A DNA stretch of 50,766 nt, from contig JAEZKF010000001.1 in assembly GCA_023415575.1 (NCBI GenBank), positions 1 to 50,766 on the forward strand, written 5' to 3'. Positions 33,599-42,022 of the stretch are shown here, one piece after another. Source of the stretch: Bacillota bacterium (GTDB lineage: Bacteria > Bacillota > Clostridia > Oscillospirales > Ruminococcaceae). Below the pieces are notes generated by a model. The model did no database searches and was not told the DNA's origin. It saw only the letters and a program-made list of their open reading frames with translations. Both the position numbers and the translations under genes were made by a program. Within the stretch, counting starts at the first letter, position 1. Each line of letters begins with the position of its first letter.

Positions 33599-33615
33599 GG
33601 TGTATCCCCCCTAGC

Positions 33616-36243
33616 CTAACGAAGCTGTGCGTGGATGTTATAAAGCAGGTTAAGCGCCTCAATGGGCGTCAGCGTGTTGATGTCGATGCGGCGTAGCTGC
33701 TCAATAATCTCGCTGTTTTTTCCGCCTTCTAAGGTGAGCTGCATTAGCTCATCCTCCGGCTCATCCTTGCGGATGCTGCGCTTGACGGTGATGTCGCCGC
33801 CCTCCTCTAAGCCTTTGAGAATCTCTTTAGCCCGGGCAACGATGCTTTCGGGGATACCCGCAAGCTTTGAGACCTCGATGCCGTAGCTGTCGTCAGCGCC
33901 GCCGCGCACAATGCGGCGCAGGAAGGTGATGTCATCCCCGCGCTTTTTGACGGCGACATTGTAGTTTAATACCCCGTCTACCTGTTCTTCGAGCGCGGTG
34001 AGCTCGTGGTAATGGGTCGCAAACAGCGTCTTTGCGCCGAGGCGACGCTTGTCCGCTATGTATTCCAGCACTGCGCGCGCAATGCTCATGCCGTCGTAGG
34101 TGCTTGTTCCGCGGCCGATTTCATCGAGGATAATCAAGCTTTTGCTGGTCGCGTTTTTGAGGATATGGGCAACCTCGTTCATTTCCACCATAAAAGTGGA
34201 TTGACCGGTTGCAAGATCATCCGATGCGCCTACCCTAGTAAAGATGCTGTCCACAATGCCGATCTTTGCACTCTTTGCGGGCACAAAGCAGCCTATCTGG
34301 GCCATTAGCACAATGAGTGCCACCTGACGCATATAGGTGGACTTACCCGCCATGTTGGGGCCGGTGATGATGGCAATGCGGTTTTTATCCATGTCAAGGT
34401 GGACGTTGTTGGAAACAAAGGGTGCGCTGCCACCCGATTGCTCTGCGAGGATAACCTCAATGACTGGGTGGCGGGATTCTTCGAGAATAATCTCGCCCGA
34501 CAAATCAACGTCAGGGCGGACATATCCCCGCTCGCGCGAGACAAACGCAAAGGAACACAATACATCAAGCCTTGCCACAGCGCGGGCAGTGAGCTGGATT
34601 CGGTGCAGCTGGGCTGCGACTGCATTACGCACCTCTTGGAAGAGCTCGGTTTCAAGTGCGATGATGCGTTCACTGGCTCCTAACACGCGGGCCTCAAGCT
34701 GCTTGAGCTCCTCGGTGATATAGCGTTCGCCGTTTGCAAGCGTCTGCTTGCGTATGTAGTGGTCCGGCACCTGGTCGGCATAGCTTTTGGAAACCTCTAA
34801 GTAGTAGCCGAACACCTTATTGTAGCCGATCTTGAGCGTCTTGATGCCCGTTTTTTCCTTTTCGTGGCGTTCAATCTCGGCGATGAATTCCTTAGTATTG
34901 CGGATGATGTCGCGGTACTCGTCCACGCTTTCGTTGTACCCCGCCTTGATAACCCCGCCGTCCTTGAGCGTAACGGGCGGGTCATCGCTGATGGCGCGGT
35001 CAATTAAGTCGCTGATATCCGTAAGCGGATCAAGCTGGGTGTATATCTCCTGCAGCATCCTGGACTTAGTACCGGCAAGGCAGTCCTTTAAGCTGGGCAG
35101 CTTCCGGGCTGTCTGCGAGAGAGATTTAAGCTCCCTTGGGGTTGCGCTGCCGTACACAATGCGCGTCATAATGCGCTCAAGGTCATAGATGCCCTCAAGA
35201 TGGGCGCGCGCGTCACCGAGCAGGATGGTGTCGTTATATAGCTCCTCCACGGCAGTCAGGCGTTTTAAGATGGTCGTGGGGTTTAAAAGAGGCTGCTCGA
35301 TATAGCTTTTTATCAGGCGTTTGCCCATTGCTGTTTTGGTTTTATCCAGTACCCAAAGAAGGGTTGCGCGCTTTTCGCGGGTGCGCATCGTTTCGGTAAG
35401 TTCCAGATTGCGGCGGGCGGTGACATCGAGGTTCATGTACTGGTTAACCCCGTACAGGTTCAGTGTGATCAGCCGCTCCAGACCGTTTTTTTGCGTCTCG
35501 CCAAGGTAGCGCAAAAGCGCCCCCAACGCCCTGACCGCAAACGGCTTATCATCGAGCTGCAAGAGCGCAAGGTTGTCCTGTTTAAAGTGAGAGAGCACCG
35601 TCTGCGTGCAGGCGGCATCGTCAAAGTAGTCATCTTCGAGTATCGACGCCATGCACGCAAGGCGTTCCTTTAAAAAACCGGTCAGGCGTTTCGCTTGTCC
35701 GGCTTCGTTGTTTAATAGTACCTCGCTCGGAGAAAACCGCCCCGTTTCGTTAATGACGCTTGAGACGATGTCGTCATCACTAAGCTCAATGAGGTTTATC
35801 TCTCCCGTGGTGATGTCCGAGTAGGCAGCACCGGCTCTGCCATCCGCGATATAGATGACCGAGATATAGTTGTTCTCCGCCTCGTTGAGCATACTGCTTT
35901 CGATGACGGTTCCGGGCGTGATAATGCGCACAACCTCGCGGCGCACAATGCCCTTGGCAAGGCTCGGGTCTTCCGTCTGCTCGCAGATGGCTACCTTGTA
36001 ACCCTTCTTTACAAGGCGTGCGATATAGGCCTCGCAGCTGTGGTAGGGGACGCCGCACATCGGCGCGCGCTCCTCCTGGCCACAGTCGCGTCCGGTCAGT
36101 ACTAGTTCAAGCTCCTTAGACGCAACAATCGCGTCCTCAAAGAACATCTCATAGAAATCGCCCAGGCGAAAGAACAGGATATGGTCCTTGTGTTGCTCCT
36201 TAATTGCCCGGTACTGCTGCATCATTGGTGACAAATCCGCCAC
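33616..36243 (-). CDS. mutS: DNA mismatch recognition protein MutS
   Basis: An 875-residue protein that binds mispaired bases and recruits MutL. The N-terminal mismatch-binding domain has FFRLGDFYEMF, with the Phe-x-Glu intercalation motif (FYE). The ABC-type ATPase has Walker A GPNMAGKSTYMRQ and Walker B LIILDEIGRGTSTYDG. Translation starts at GTG behind GAGAGGGG. Length is normal for bacterial MutS1. It lies between ylbF and mutL, as in Bacillus and Clostridium. Confidence 0.97.
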   Translation of the reverse strand: MADLSPMMQQYRAIKEQHKDHILFFRLGDFYEMFFEDAIVASKELELVLTGRDCGQEERAPMCGVPYHSCEAYIARLVKKGYKVAICEQTEDPSLAKGIVRREVVRIITPGTVIESSMLNEAENNYISVIYIADGRAGAAYSDITTGEINLIELSDDDIVSSVINETGRFSPSEVLLNNEAGQAKRLTGFLKERLACMASILEDDYFDDAACTQTVLSHFKQDNLALLQLDDKPFAVRALGALLRYLGETQKNGLERLITLNLYGVNQYMNLDVTARRNLELTETMRTREKRATLLWVLDKTKTAMGKRLIKSYIEQPLLNPTTILKRLTAVEELYNDTILLGDARAHLEGIYDLERIMTRIVYGSATPRELKSLSQTARKLPSLKDCLAGTKSRMLQEIYTQLDPLTDISDLIDRAISDDPPVTLKDGGVIKAGYNESVDEYRDIIRNTKEFIAEIERHEKEKTGIKTLKIGYNKVFGYYLEVSKSYADQVPDHYIRKQTLANGERYITEELKQLEARVLGASERIIALETELFQEVRNAVAAQLHRIQLTARAVARLDVLCSFAFVSRERGYVRPDVDLSGEIILEESRHPVIEVILAEQSGGSAPFVSNNVHLDMDKNRIAIITGPNMAGKSTYMRQVALIVLMAQIGCFVPAKSAKIGIVDSIFTRVGASDDLATGQSTFMVEMNEVAHILKNATSKSLIILDEIGRGTSTYDGMSIARAVLEYIADKRRLGAKTLFATHYHELTALEEQVDGVLNYNVAVKKRGDDITFLRRIVRGGADDSYGIEVSKLAGIPESIVARAKEILKGLEEGGDITVKRSIRKDEPEDELMQLTLEGGKNSEIIEQLRRIDINTLTPIEALNLLYNIHAQLR

Positions 36244-36305
36244 GCTGCTTTGTCCCCTCTCCCCTGCAAAGTCGCGTTACAACCGTGTTGCACGCTTAAA
36301 TGTCT

Positions 36306-36713
36306 TTAGTGGCAGCCTGCGCAGGACGAACAACTGCCGCTGCAGCTTTCTATCTGGTCCGCCGTTTCGGGGTCTAAGCCGTTAAGGCTTGCGGACAGGA
36401 TGCGGTTAACCATATCCACTACCTTGTCAAACGCAAGCTTCGCGTCGTTGTAAGCCACCATAATCGGATTTTCAGTAACAGTCTTATGCAAAGCGCGAAT
36501 CTCTGCATCCAACGCGGAAACCTTTGCATCGTCGCGCGGCTCCTTGGAAAGCTCCTGATTGAGCTGCATCTTAAGCAGGGTGAATTCCTGAATCTGCTTT
36601 TGCAGCTCGTCGTTTGCGTCTACCGCCTCGCGGGCCTTGCTCATTGCAATGTAATGTTCGTTTGCCTGTATCTGCTTGCCGAGTTCTTTGGTTGTTCTGA
36701 TGATATTCTCCAT
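36306..36713 (-). CDS. YlbF/YmcA-family protein with cysteine-rich C-terminus
   Basis: A 135-residue helical protein of the YlbF family (DUF964), with coiled-coil character at about residues 25-100. Its last residues, CSGSCSSCAGCH, contain four Cys and one His, suitable for a metal or iron-sulfur site. In B. subtilis YlbF, YmcA and YaaT form a complex that carries [4Fe-4S] clusters and acts with RNase Y in mRNA processing, sporulation and competence. The gene lies between miaB and mutS, matching the ymcA position in Bacillus. Whether it corresponds to RicF or RicA is uncertain. Confidence 0.88.
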   Translation of the reverse strand: MENIIRTTKELGKQIQANEHYIAMSKAREAVDANDELQKQIQEFTLLKMQLNQELSKEPRDDAKVSALDAEIRALHKTVTENPIMVAYNDAKLAFDKVVDMVNRILSASLNGLDPETADQIESCSGSCSSCAGCH

Positions 36714-36760
36714 GGTATGTTTCCTTTCTGCCCGATTGTCCCGGGCGGTACAAAATAGGG

Positions 36761-38191
36761 TTACTTTACAAGCTCGCCAATCAATGACCAGTTTTGCACG
36801 TCGGTAACCACAACGTCAGCAAACTGCCCCATATATTCGGGGCCTGCCTTAAACTCGCACGCGATGGCGTGCTCGGTTTTTCCACTAAGATAGCCTTCCC
36901 CCGACTTGCCCTGTCCTTCGGCGAGAACGCGCACCCTCTTGCCGATCTGCTCGCGGTAGCGCTGCTTGCCGATTTCGGCCTGCACCTGCAAAAGCTCTGC
37001 AAACCACTCGGTCTTTTCTTTATGTGAGATGGGATCGTCAAGCTTTTCGGCCCGCGTGCCTACGCGCTTTGAATAAATGAAAGTAAACAAGGCATCGTAC
37101 CGAACCTTCTTAATAAGGGCAAGCGTCTCTTTAAAGTCCTCGTAGGTTTCTCCAGGAAAGCCCACAATGATGTCGCTTGTAAAGCTCACATCACCGATGA
37201 TGCTGCGGGCAAGCTCTATCTTTTCAAGATACTGCTGTGCCGTATAGCTTCGATTCATCATATTAAGAATGCGGTCACTTGCGCACTGCACCGGCAGGTG
37301 GATATGCCTTTCTACCTTTTTGCATTCGGCAATTGCTTGGAATAACTCCTCCGTGGCATCCTTGGGATGACTCGTCATAAAGCGGATGCGAAAATCGCCG
37401 TCGATGGCGTTAATCTCACGCAAAAGCTGGGCAAATGTAAGTTCGCCCGGCGTGCCCTTGCCGTAGGAGTTTACGTTCTGCCCAAGCAGCATGATCTCCT
37501 TAAAGCCCTCGTTTACAAGGCTGCGCGCTTCTTCGATGATGGCACCACTTTCGCGCGACCGCTCCCTGCCGCGGACATAGGGCACGACGCAGTAGCTGCA
37601 GAAGTTGTTGCAGCCGTACATCACGGGCAGCCATGCCTTGAGCGTTCCGCTTCTGCGCACGGGAAGTCCCTCGGGCAGGTATCCCTCATGCTCGGAGATG
37701 TCCAACACCCGCTCACCACTGGTCATGCAGGTGTAAACGAGCTCCGGCAGCTTATGCGAGGCATAGGTGCCGAATATGATATCCACATAAGGGTAGTGCT
37801 TGCGAATCTTCTCGGCAACATGCTCCTGTTGCATCATGCAGCCGCATACGCCAATGATGAGGTCGGGGTTGCGCCGCTTGTTGTGCTTGAGCGCGCCGAT
37901 GTTGCCGAACACCCTGTCCTCTGCGTGTTCTCGAACAGCGCAGGTGTTGTAGATGATGATGTCCGCCTCGTCCGGATTGTCGGTAAAGCCGTAGCCCATA
38001 CGGGCAAGCTGGCCATCGAGCTTCTCACCATCCGAGACGTTCTGCTGGCAGCCATAGCTGTGCGTAAGAGCAAGGCGCTGCTTGCCGGTTCTGTGAAAAT
38101 ACTCCTCGTTTATATCAAAGACGCGCCGCGCAAAATCGTCCTGAAGGGCGAGTTCTGCGGGGTCAAGGATATGCTGTGTAGGTTTACTCAT
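36761..38191 (-). CDS. miaB: tRNA-2-methylthio-N6-dimethylallyladenosine synthase
   Basis: A 476-residue radical-SAM methylthiotransferase that adds the methylthio group to i6A37 in tRNA. The N-terminal domain carries the auxiliary cluster Cys residues (HSYGCQQNVSD, Cys48, and later ones in NTCAVR and GVCGCM). The radical-SAM cluster motif is Cys194-x3-Cys198-x2-Cys201 in GCNNFCSYC. A TRAM domain ends the protein. It is the first gene of the miaB-ylbF-mutS-mutL-miaA run, with a near-consensus promoter upstream. The N-terminal 40 residues are a lineage-typical extension. Confidence 0.96.
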   Translation of the reverse strand: MSKPTQHILDPAELALQDDFARRVFDINEEYFHRTGKQRLALTHSYGCQQNVSDGEKLDGQLARMGYGFTDNPDEADIIIYNTCAVREHAEDRVFGNIGALKHNKRRNPDLIIGVCGCMMQQEHVAEKIRKHYPYVDIIFGTYASHKLPELVYTCMTSGERVLDISEHEGYLPEGLPVRRSGTLKAWLPVMYGCNNFCSYCVVPYVRGRERSRESGAIIEEARSLVNEGFKEIMLLGQNVNSYGKGTPGELTFAQLLREINAIDGDFRIRFMTSHPKDATEELFQAIAECKKVERHIHLPVQCASDRILNMMNRSYTAQQYLEKIELARSIIGDVSFTSDIIVGFPGETYEDFKETLALIKKVRYDALFTFIYSKRVGTRAEKLDDPISHKEKTEWFAELLQVQAEIGKQRYREQIGKRVRVLAEGQGKSGEGYLSGKTEHAIACEFKAGPEYMGQFADVVVTDVQNWSLIGELVK

Positions 38192-38235
38192 TGTTTAAAA
38201 TCCCCGTTAGTTATAAGGTTAGTAGACATTATTTA

Positions 38236-38264
38236 ATTATACAAACATATTATTGCTACGTCAA
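38236..38264 (-). promoter_or_regulatory. Predicted sigma-A promoter of the miaB-mutS-mutL-miaA operon
   Basis: On the minus strand TTGACG (38259-38264), a 17-base spacer and a consensus TATAAT (38236-38241). The start codon lies about 45 bases downstream. Confidence 0.8.
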
Positions 38265-38305
38265 ATGATTATTGTTTGCTAAACGAATCCACCATTATAT
38301 AAACC

Positions 38306-38344
38306 TGCGTATGTCACATACGCATGGGTATGTCACATACGCAT
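38306..38344. repeat. Tandem pair of palindromic 17-base repeats
   Basis: GTATGTCACATACGCAT occurs at 38309-38325 and 38328-38344. Each contains the palindrome GTATGT-C-ACATAC; in the first copy the arms extend to 9 bases (38306-38324). The centres are 19 bases apart, about two helical turns, and the pair sits 40-80 bases upstream of the miaB promoter. It could be a regulator binding site or a small repeat element. Confidence 0.75.
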
Positions 38345-38354
38345 ACCTATATCA

Positions 38355-38387
38355 GCAAAAGCAGCCCGTTTTGAGGGCTGCTTTTGC
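38355..38387. terminator. Hairpin terminator downstream of the amidase gene
   Basis: A perfect 13-base stem (GCAAAAGCAGCCC, 38355-38367, with 38375-38387) and a 7-base loop, about 20 bases beyond the amidase stop codon. T-richness lies within the stem rather than after it, so efficiency is uncertain. Confidence 0.7.
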
Positions 38388-38405
38388 TATGGTTTGTGAT
38401 GTGTT

Positions 38406-41400
38406 TTATTGCAAAACTTTTATTGTACAGGTGGCCGAGTATTTACCGTCCTTGGTGGTCACCGTTATGACTGCGGTGCCTTTCTTTAAAGCGACGATGT
38501 AGCCCTTCTTATCCACCGTAACTACGGATGTGTCGGAGGATTTCCAGACTAAGCTCGTGCCGTCAGCTTCCTCTCCGTTGACATAGACCCTCAGCTGCTC
38601 TTCATGTCCGATAGATCCGACTCCGATCTCCTGATAGTCAAACGTTATAACAGAGCTATCACTGGAGGGGGATGAAGAGGAAGATTCGTCTGAGGAGGAA
38701 GGATTGGATGAAGAGCTTTCATCTGAGGAGGATGGCGACGAAGATGATGCTGCTTTTACTGTAACGGTTGCTACTGCACTCTTGCCTCGGTCCTCGGTCT
38801 TTACGGTAATCTTGGCTGTTCCTGCCTTGATACCCTTTACGACGCCGTTTTCATCAACGGTAGCTACCGCCGTATTGCTGCTTACCCATGTCACCTTCTG
38901 GTTGGTGGCGTTAGCAGGTTCGACCGTTGCGGTAAGCTTCGCGGTTTGGCCAACCTCTATGGTCAGCTTGGTTTGGTCAAGGTTAACTCCCGTCACATTC
39001 ACGGTGGGAAGCTTGCCGGTGGACTCTGTGCCGGTAGCGGATGAGTTATAACGGCTTGCAAGGAAATCAACGATTGCCTTGACCGTTCCCCTAGCGGCGT
39101 CCTCCTGGCCCTCCTGACTAGCGAGCATTTTATACTCGGTCTTGTTGCTTACAAAGCCGTATTCGGTGAGGGTTGCGGGGAAGGCGAAGTTTCTGGTCAC
39201 ATAGAAATAGGAGAACTTCGCACCACGATTGGGAATACCAAGCGAGCTGGAAACCGATTTTGCAGCATAGCTTGCGAGGGCCTTCGAGAAGGAGTTAAAG
39301 TAGTAGCTCTCGGTGCCCGACGCAGAAGCACTGCCGGAGTTGCAGTGGATGGAAACAAGCAGATGCGCTTCGAAAGAAATGGCGTTTTTAATACGTCCTT
39401 CCAGCGTGGAGCTTGACGGTGTGGGGTTAACCTGCACCGAGGCGCCAAGGTTCTGGAGGATGGCCTTCGTTTCCGCCGCTATTGCGCGGTTAATTTCACG
39501 CTCGTCTATATTTGGGTAGAAGCCAAGCGCACCGGGGTCCTTGTCGTTGTGGCCGGGGTCAAGAACAATCCTTGCACCCTTGAGCGTATAGCCGTAGCTG
39601 TTGGATGCCTTTTGAATAGGTGCGGGGTTATTGAACTTAAAGTTGAGTGTAGTGCCGTTATACGACGCCTGATAGCCCATAAAGCCGCCGTTGGCGAGGG
39701 CAAGGGTCAGTGTTGTGCCCGACCATTTGGCGCTTGAGAACATGGGGTTCTTGCTGAGCGACGGCAGGCTGGCCGGTACCGATGAGGTGTTCTTAAACGT
39801 AATCTTCATCTGCGAGTCTGACAGGGAAACGGTATAAGGTGCCTGCCAGCTCATTTCAAGCGAGACGGTGGTGTATCGCCCATCATTTGTCACGGTAAGC
39901 GAGGATATCTTGTTGTCGGATAGGTCAAGGTCATCGATAAACCTGATATCCTTTGCGTAAACGCGGACACCTGATGAAAGGATATAGTATGTAAATGATT
40001 CCTTACCGTCAGAATAGTTGATGGGGTCGCTGACCGCCTTGTCAATCGTGCCCTTGGGCAGGGGATGATAATCCGGGTCGGAGTAATCGTTAATGGTATT
40101 GGTAGGGAAGGTTTCGGCTTGTGCTGCCGTTACCTGAACCTGTCTGCCGTTACCGCCCGAGGTATCGTATGAGATTGCTTCGGCAACCTTAACGCTTGCA
40201 CCGGTAGCAGACTCCGTAAAGCCCTCGGCGCTTGCTGTGAACTTGATGTTGCCGAGCGACTGTGCCGAGCTTGCCCCCTCCGGCATCGTAAATGTGCCGA
40301 CGAAACGGCAGTAGCTCGAGTCTTTCTCATCGCTATCCTCAAGGTTTGTATCCTGCTTGAGGGTGATGGTCTGGCCATTGAGCGTAGCCTTAACCGTTGC
40401 TGTGTTGTAGGCTATAGCCGTAACTGTCAGCTTCGAACCGCCAATCGGGGTTACTGAGCCGGCGGGATATACTTCTTTTAATACCTGTACATCGCGCGTG
40501 ATGGTGTAGGTAATCTTCTTTTCCTTGTGCTCAAAGGTAAAGGTGTTCGTACCCGGTTTAAGGTTAGCCTCATACACGATATAGCCGTTTTCGTCCTGCT
40601 TGAGCTCCTCGCCGTTTAAGGTTACGGGGAAGTTCGGGTCGGAAGCTCCCTGGAAGGCTACGGTGGGTTCACTGGTGGTATATGTCTTCTTCGTAGGCTG
40701 GGTAATTGCAAGATCCTTGAGGATGTGCGCTTCCTTAACCTTGTTGTTAAAGTAGTTGATTAACAGCGTTGTGCTGTCCTTGGGGTCTGCGGCCAGTGCC
40801 TTAAGAGAGTTAAAGATGCTGCCGCAGTAGCCCGTGGCGTTTTTCGCCTCCATGACCTGACGGGTGAGCTGGTCTGGGCTTTTCCAGCCGGCGTTGTCGG
40901 TGCACGCCTTGGTGGCGGAATGCACGACGTACATCGGGATGTCATTTTCCTGTGCAAGGGCGCCCCACCATTTAACTACAGTTGAAAACGGCACTGCGCC
41001 GTCGGTCAGCGAACCCGCAGCCTTGACCGAGATAAAATCAAAGTAACCTTGTTCTATGTACTTCTTAACATCCGCATGACCGTCATAAAGCATCTGATAG
41101 GTTGCGGATGTCTCAGAGCCTTCTTCGTTGGATTCCTTATTTGCCCACACGCTTGTGGTGGCAATACCCACCTGAACGTTGCGGTTTTCCCTGCGTACCG
41201 TATCGGCAATCGATTTGATGACTGCCTCGGTGCCTGCGTACATATAATTATCAAAGCCCATGGAAAGCCCGTACTCCGCATAGGAAGCATAGGAGTTTTC
41301 GGTGGTCTCGTTGAAGTAGTTTTCGATGATAATGCCGTCAAGCTTGTAGCCGGCAACAACCTCTTTGACACCGTTTGTGATGATATCAAGCGTGTCGCCG

Positions 41401-41966
41401 TTTATGTTGTCCGCCTTGACAATCTTGTCATCAGAGGGGATGCTAAGTGCCTCATAAAGGGCATATGTATAAAGGCCCTTCTGCTCTGCCTGGGAGAGCA
41501 GATATTCAAGTGCGTCAAAATCGCCGACCTTAGAGCGGAAGATTTCTGATTTATAGATAACCGTATCGTTGTAGCGTAAATCAATGATTACCGAGTTCAT
41601 GCCCATTGATGCGGCACTCTCAAGTGCTGCATCGATTTCGCTTTGTACCTTCTCGGCTGAGGTGGTGTTATTGAGGATAAAATCCTCGCCCGGTACAAGG
41701 TAGACTGCCCGCATCTCATCCGGGCGGGAGAACACAGGCTCGGGCTCGGGTTCCGGTTCAGGCTCTGGTTCGGGCTCCGACTCCATGGGCGGCTCGGAGG
41801 GTTCTTCCGAGTTAACCTTGCTGTCGTTTGCGTTGATGATGTTTGGCGGTGTCACCGAGGAGCCGTCCAATGCCAAGGCAAACACCCCTGCAAACAGGGT
41901 GATAACTAAGAAGCTGATCCCCATCACTGCGCCTAGTATTCGGTTTCGTTTTCTGGTTCTCGTCAT
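38406..41966 (-). CDS. Large wall-associated N-acetylmuramoyl-L-alanine amidase with Ig-like domains
   Basis: An 1186-residue surface protein. A membrane anchor or signal segment (about 10-33) is followed by an acidic Glu-Pro repeat (about 60-76). Next comes a domain resembling GHL10/family 10-like glycoside hydrolases (about 83-400), then beta-rich linker domains. The amidase_3 domain (about 797-975) has DPGHNDKDPGALG with the zinc His, the Glu in DEREIN, SIHCNS and TEYGFVSN, so the zinc site appears complete. A bacterial Ig-like (Big_2) domain, a Ser-rich linker and a second Ig-like domain end the protein. It cleaves peptide from glycan in peptidoglycan, probably for growth or cell separation. 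It follows the GHL10 lipoprotein gene by 56 bases, behind GGGATGG. Confidence 0.88.
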   Translation of the reverse strand: MTRTRKRNRILGAVMGISFLVITLFAGVFALALDGSSVTPPNIINANDSKVNSEEPSEPPMESEPEPEPEPEPEPEPVFSRPDEMRAVYLVPGEDFILNNTTSAEKVQSEIDAALESAASMGMNSVIIDLRYNDTVIYKSEIFRSKVGDFDALEYLLSQAEQKGLYTYALYEALSIPSDDKIVKADNINGDTLDIITNGVKEVVAGYKLDGIIIENYFNETTENSYASYAEYGLSMGFDNYMYAGTEAVIKSIADTVRRENRNVQVGIATTSVWANKESNEEGSETSATYQMLYDGHADVKKYIEQGYFDFISVKAAGSLTDGAVPFSTVVKWWGALAQENDIPMYVVHSATKACTDNAGWKSPDQLTRQVMEAKNATGYCGSIFNSLKALAADPKDSTTLLINYFNNKVKEAHILKDLAITQPTKKTYTTSEPTVAFQGASDPNFPVTLNGEELKQDENGYIVYEANLKPGTNTFTFEHKEKKITYTITRDVQVLKEVYPAGSVTPIGGSKLTVTAIAYNTATVKATLNGQTITLKQDTNLEDSDEKDSSYCRFVGTFTMPEGASSAQSLGNIKFTASAEGFTESATGASVKVAEAISYDTSGGNGRQVQVTAAQAETFPTNTINDYSDPDYHPLPKGTIDKAVSDPINYSDGKESFTYYILSSGVRVYAKDIRFIDDLDLSDNKISSLTVTNDGRYTTVSLEMSWQAPYTVSLSDSQMKITFKNTSSVPASLPSLSKNPMFSSAKWSGTTLTLALANGGFMGYQASYNGTTLNFKFNNPAPIQKASNSYGYTLKGARIVLDPGHNDKDPGALGFYPNIDEREINRAIAAETKAILQNLGASVQVNPTPSSSTLEGRIKNAISFEAHLLVSIHCNSGSASASGTESYYFNSFSKALASYAAKSVSSSLGIPNRGAKFSYFYVTRNFAFPATLTEYGFVSNKTEYKMLASQEGQEDAARGTVKAIVDFLASRYNSSATGTESTGKLPTVNVTGVNLDQTKLTIEVGQTAKLTATVEPANATNQKVTWVSSNTAVATVDENGVVKGIKAGTAKITVKTEDRGKSAVATVTVKAASSSSPSSSDESSSSNPSSSDESSSSSPSSDSSVITFDYQEIGVGSIGHEEQLRVYVNGEEADGTSLVWKSSDTSVVTVDKKGYIVALKKGTAVITVTTKDGKYSATCTIKVLQ

Positions 41967-42022
41967 TTTTCCATCCCCCTGTTGTTGCAGTGGATATGCG
42001 ATGCAAAAAAAGTCTATTTAAT

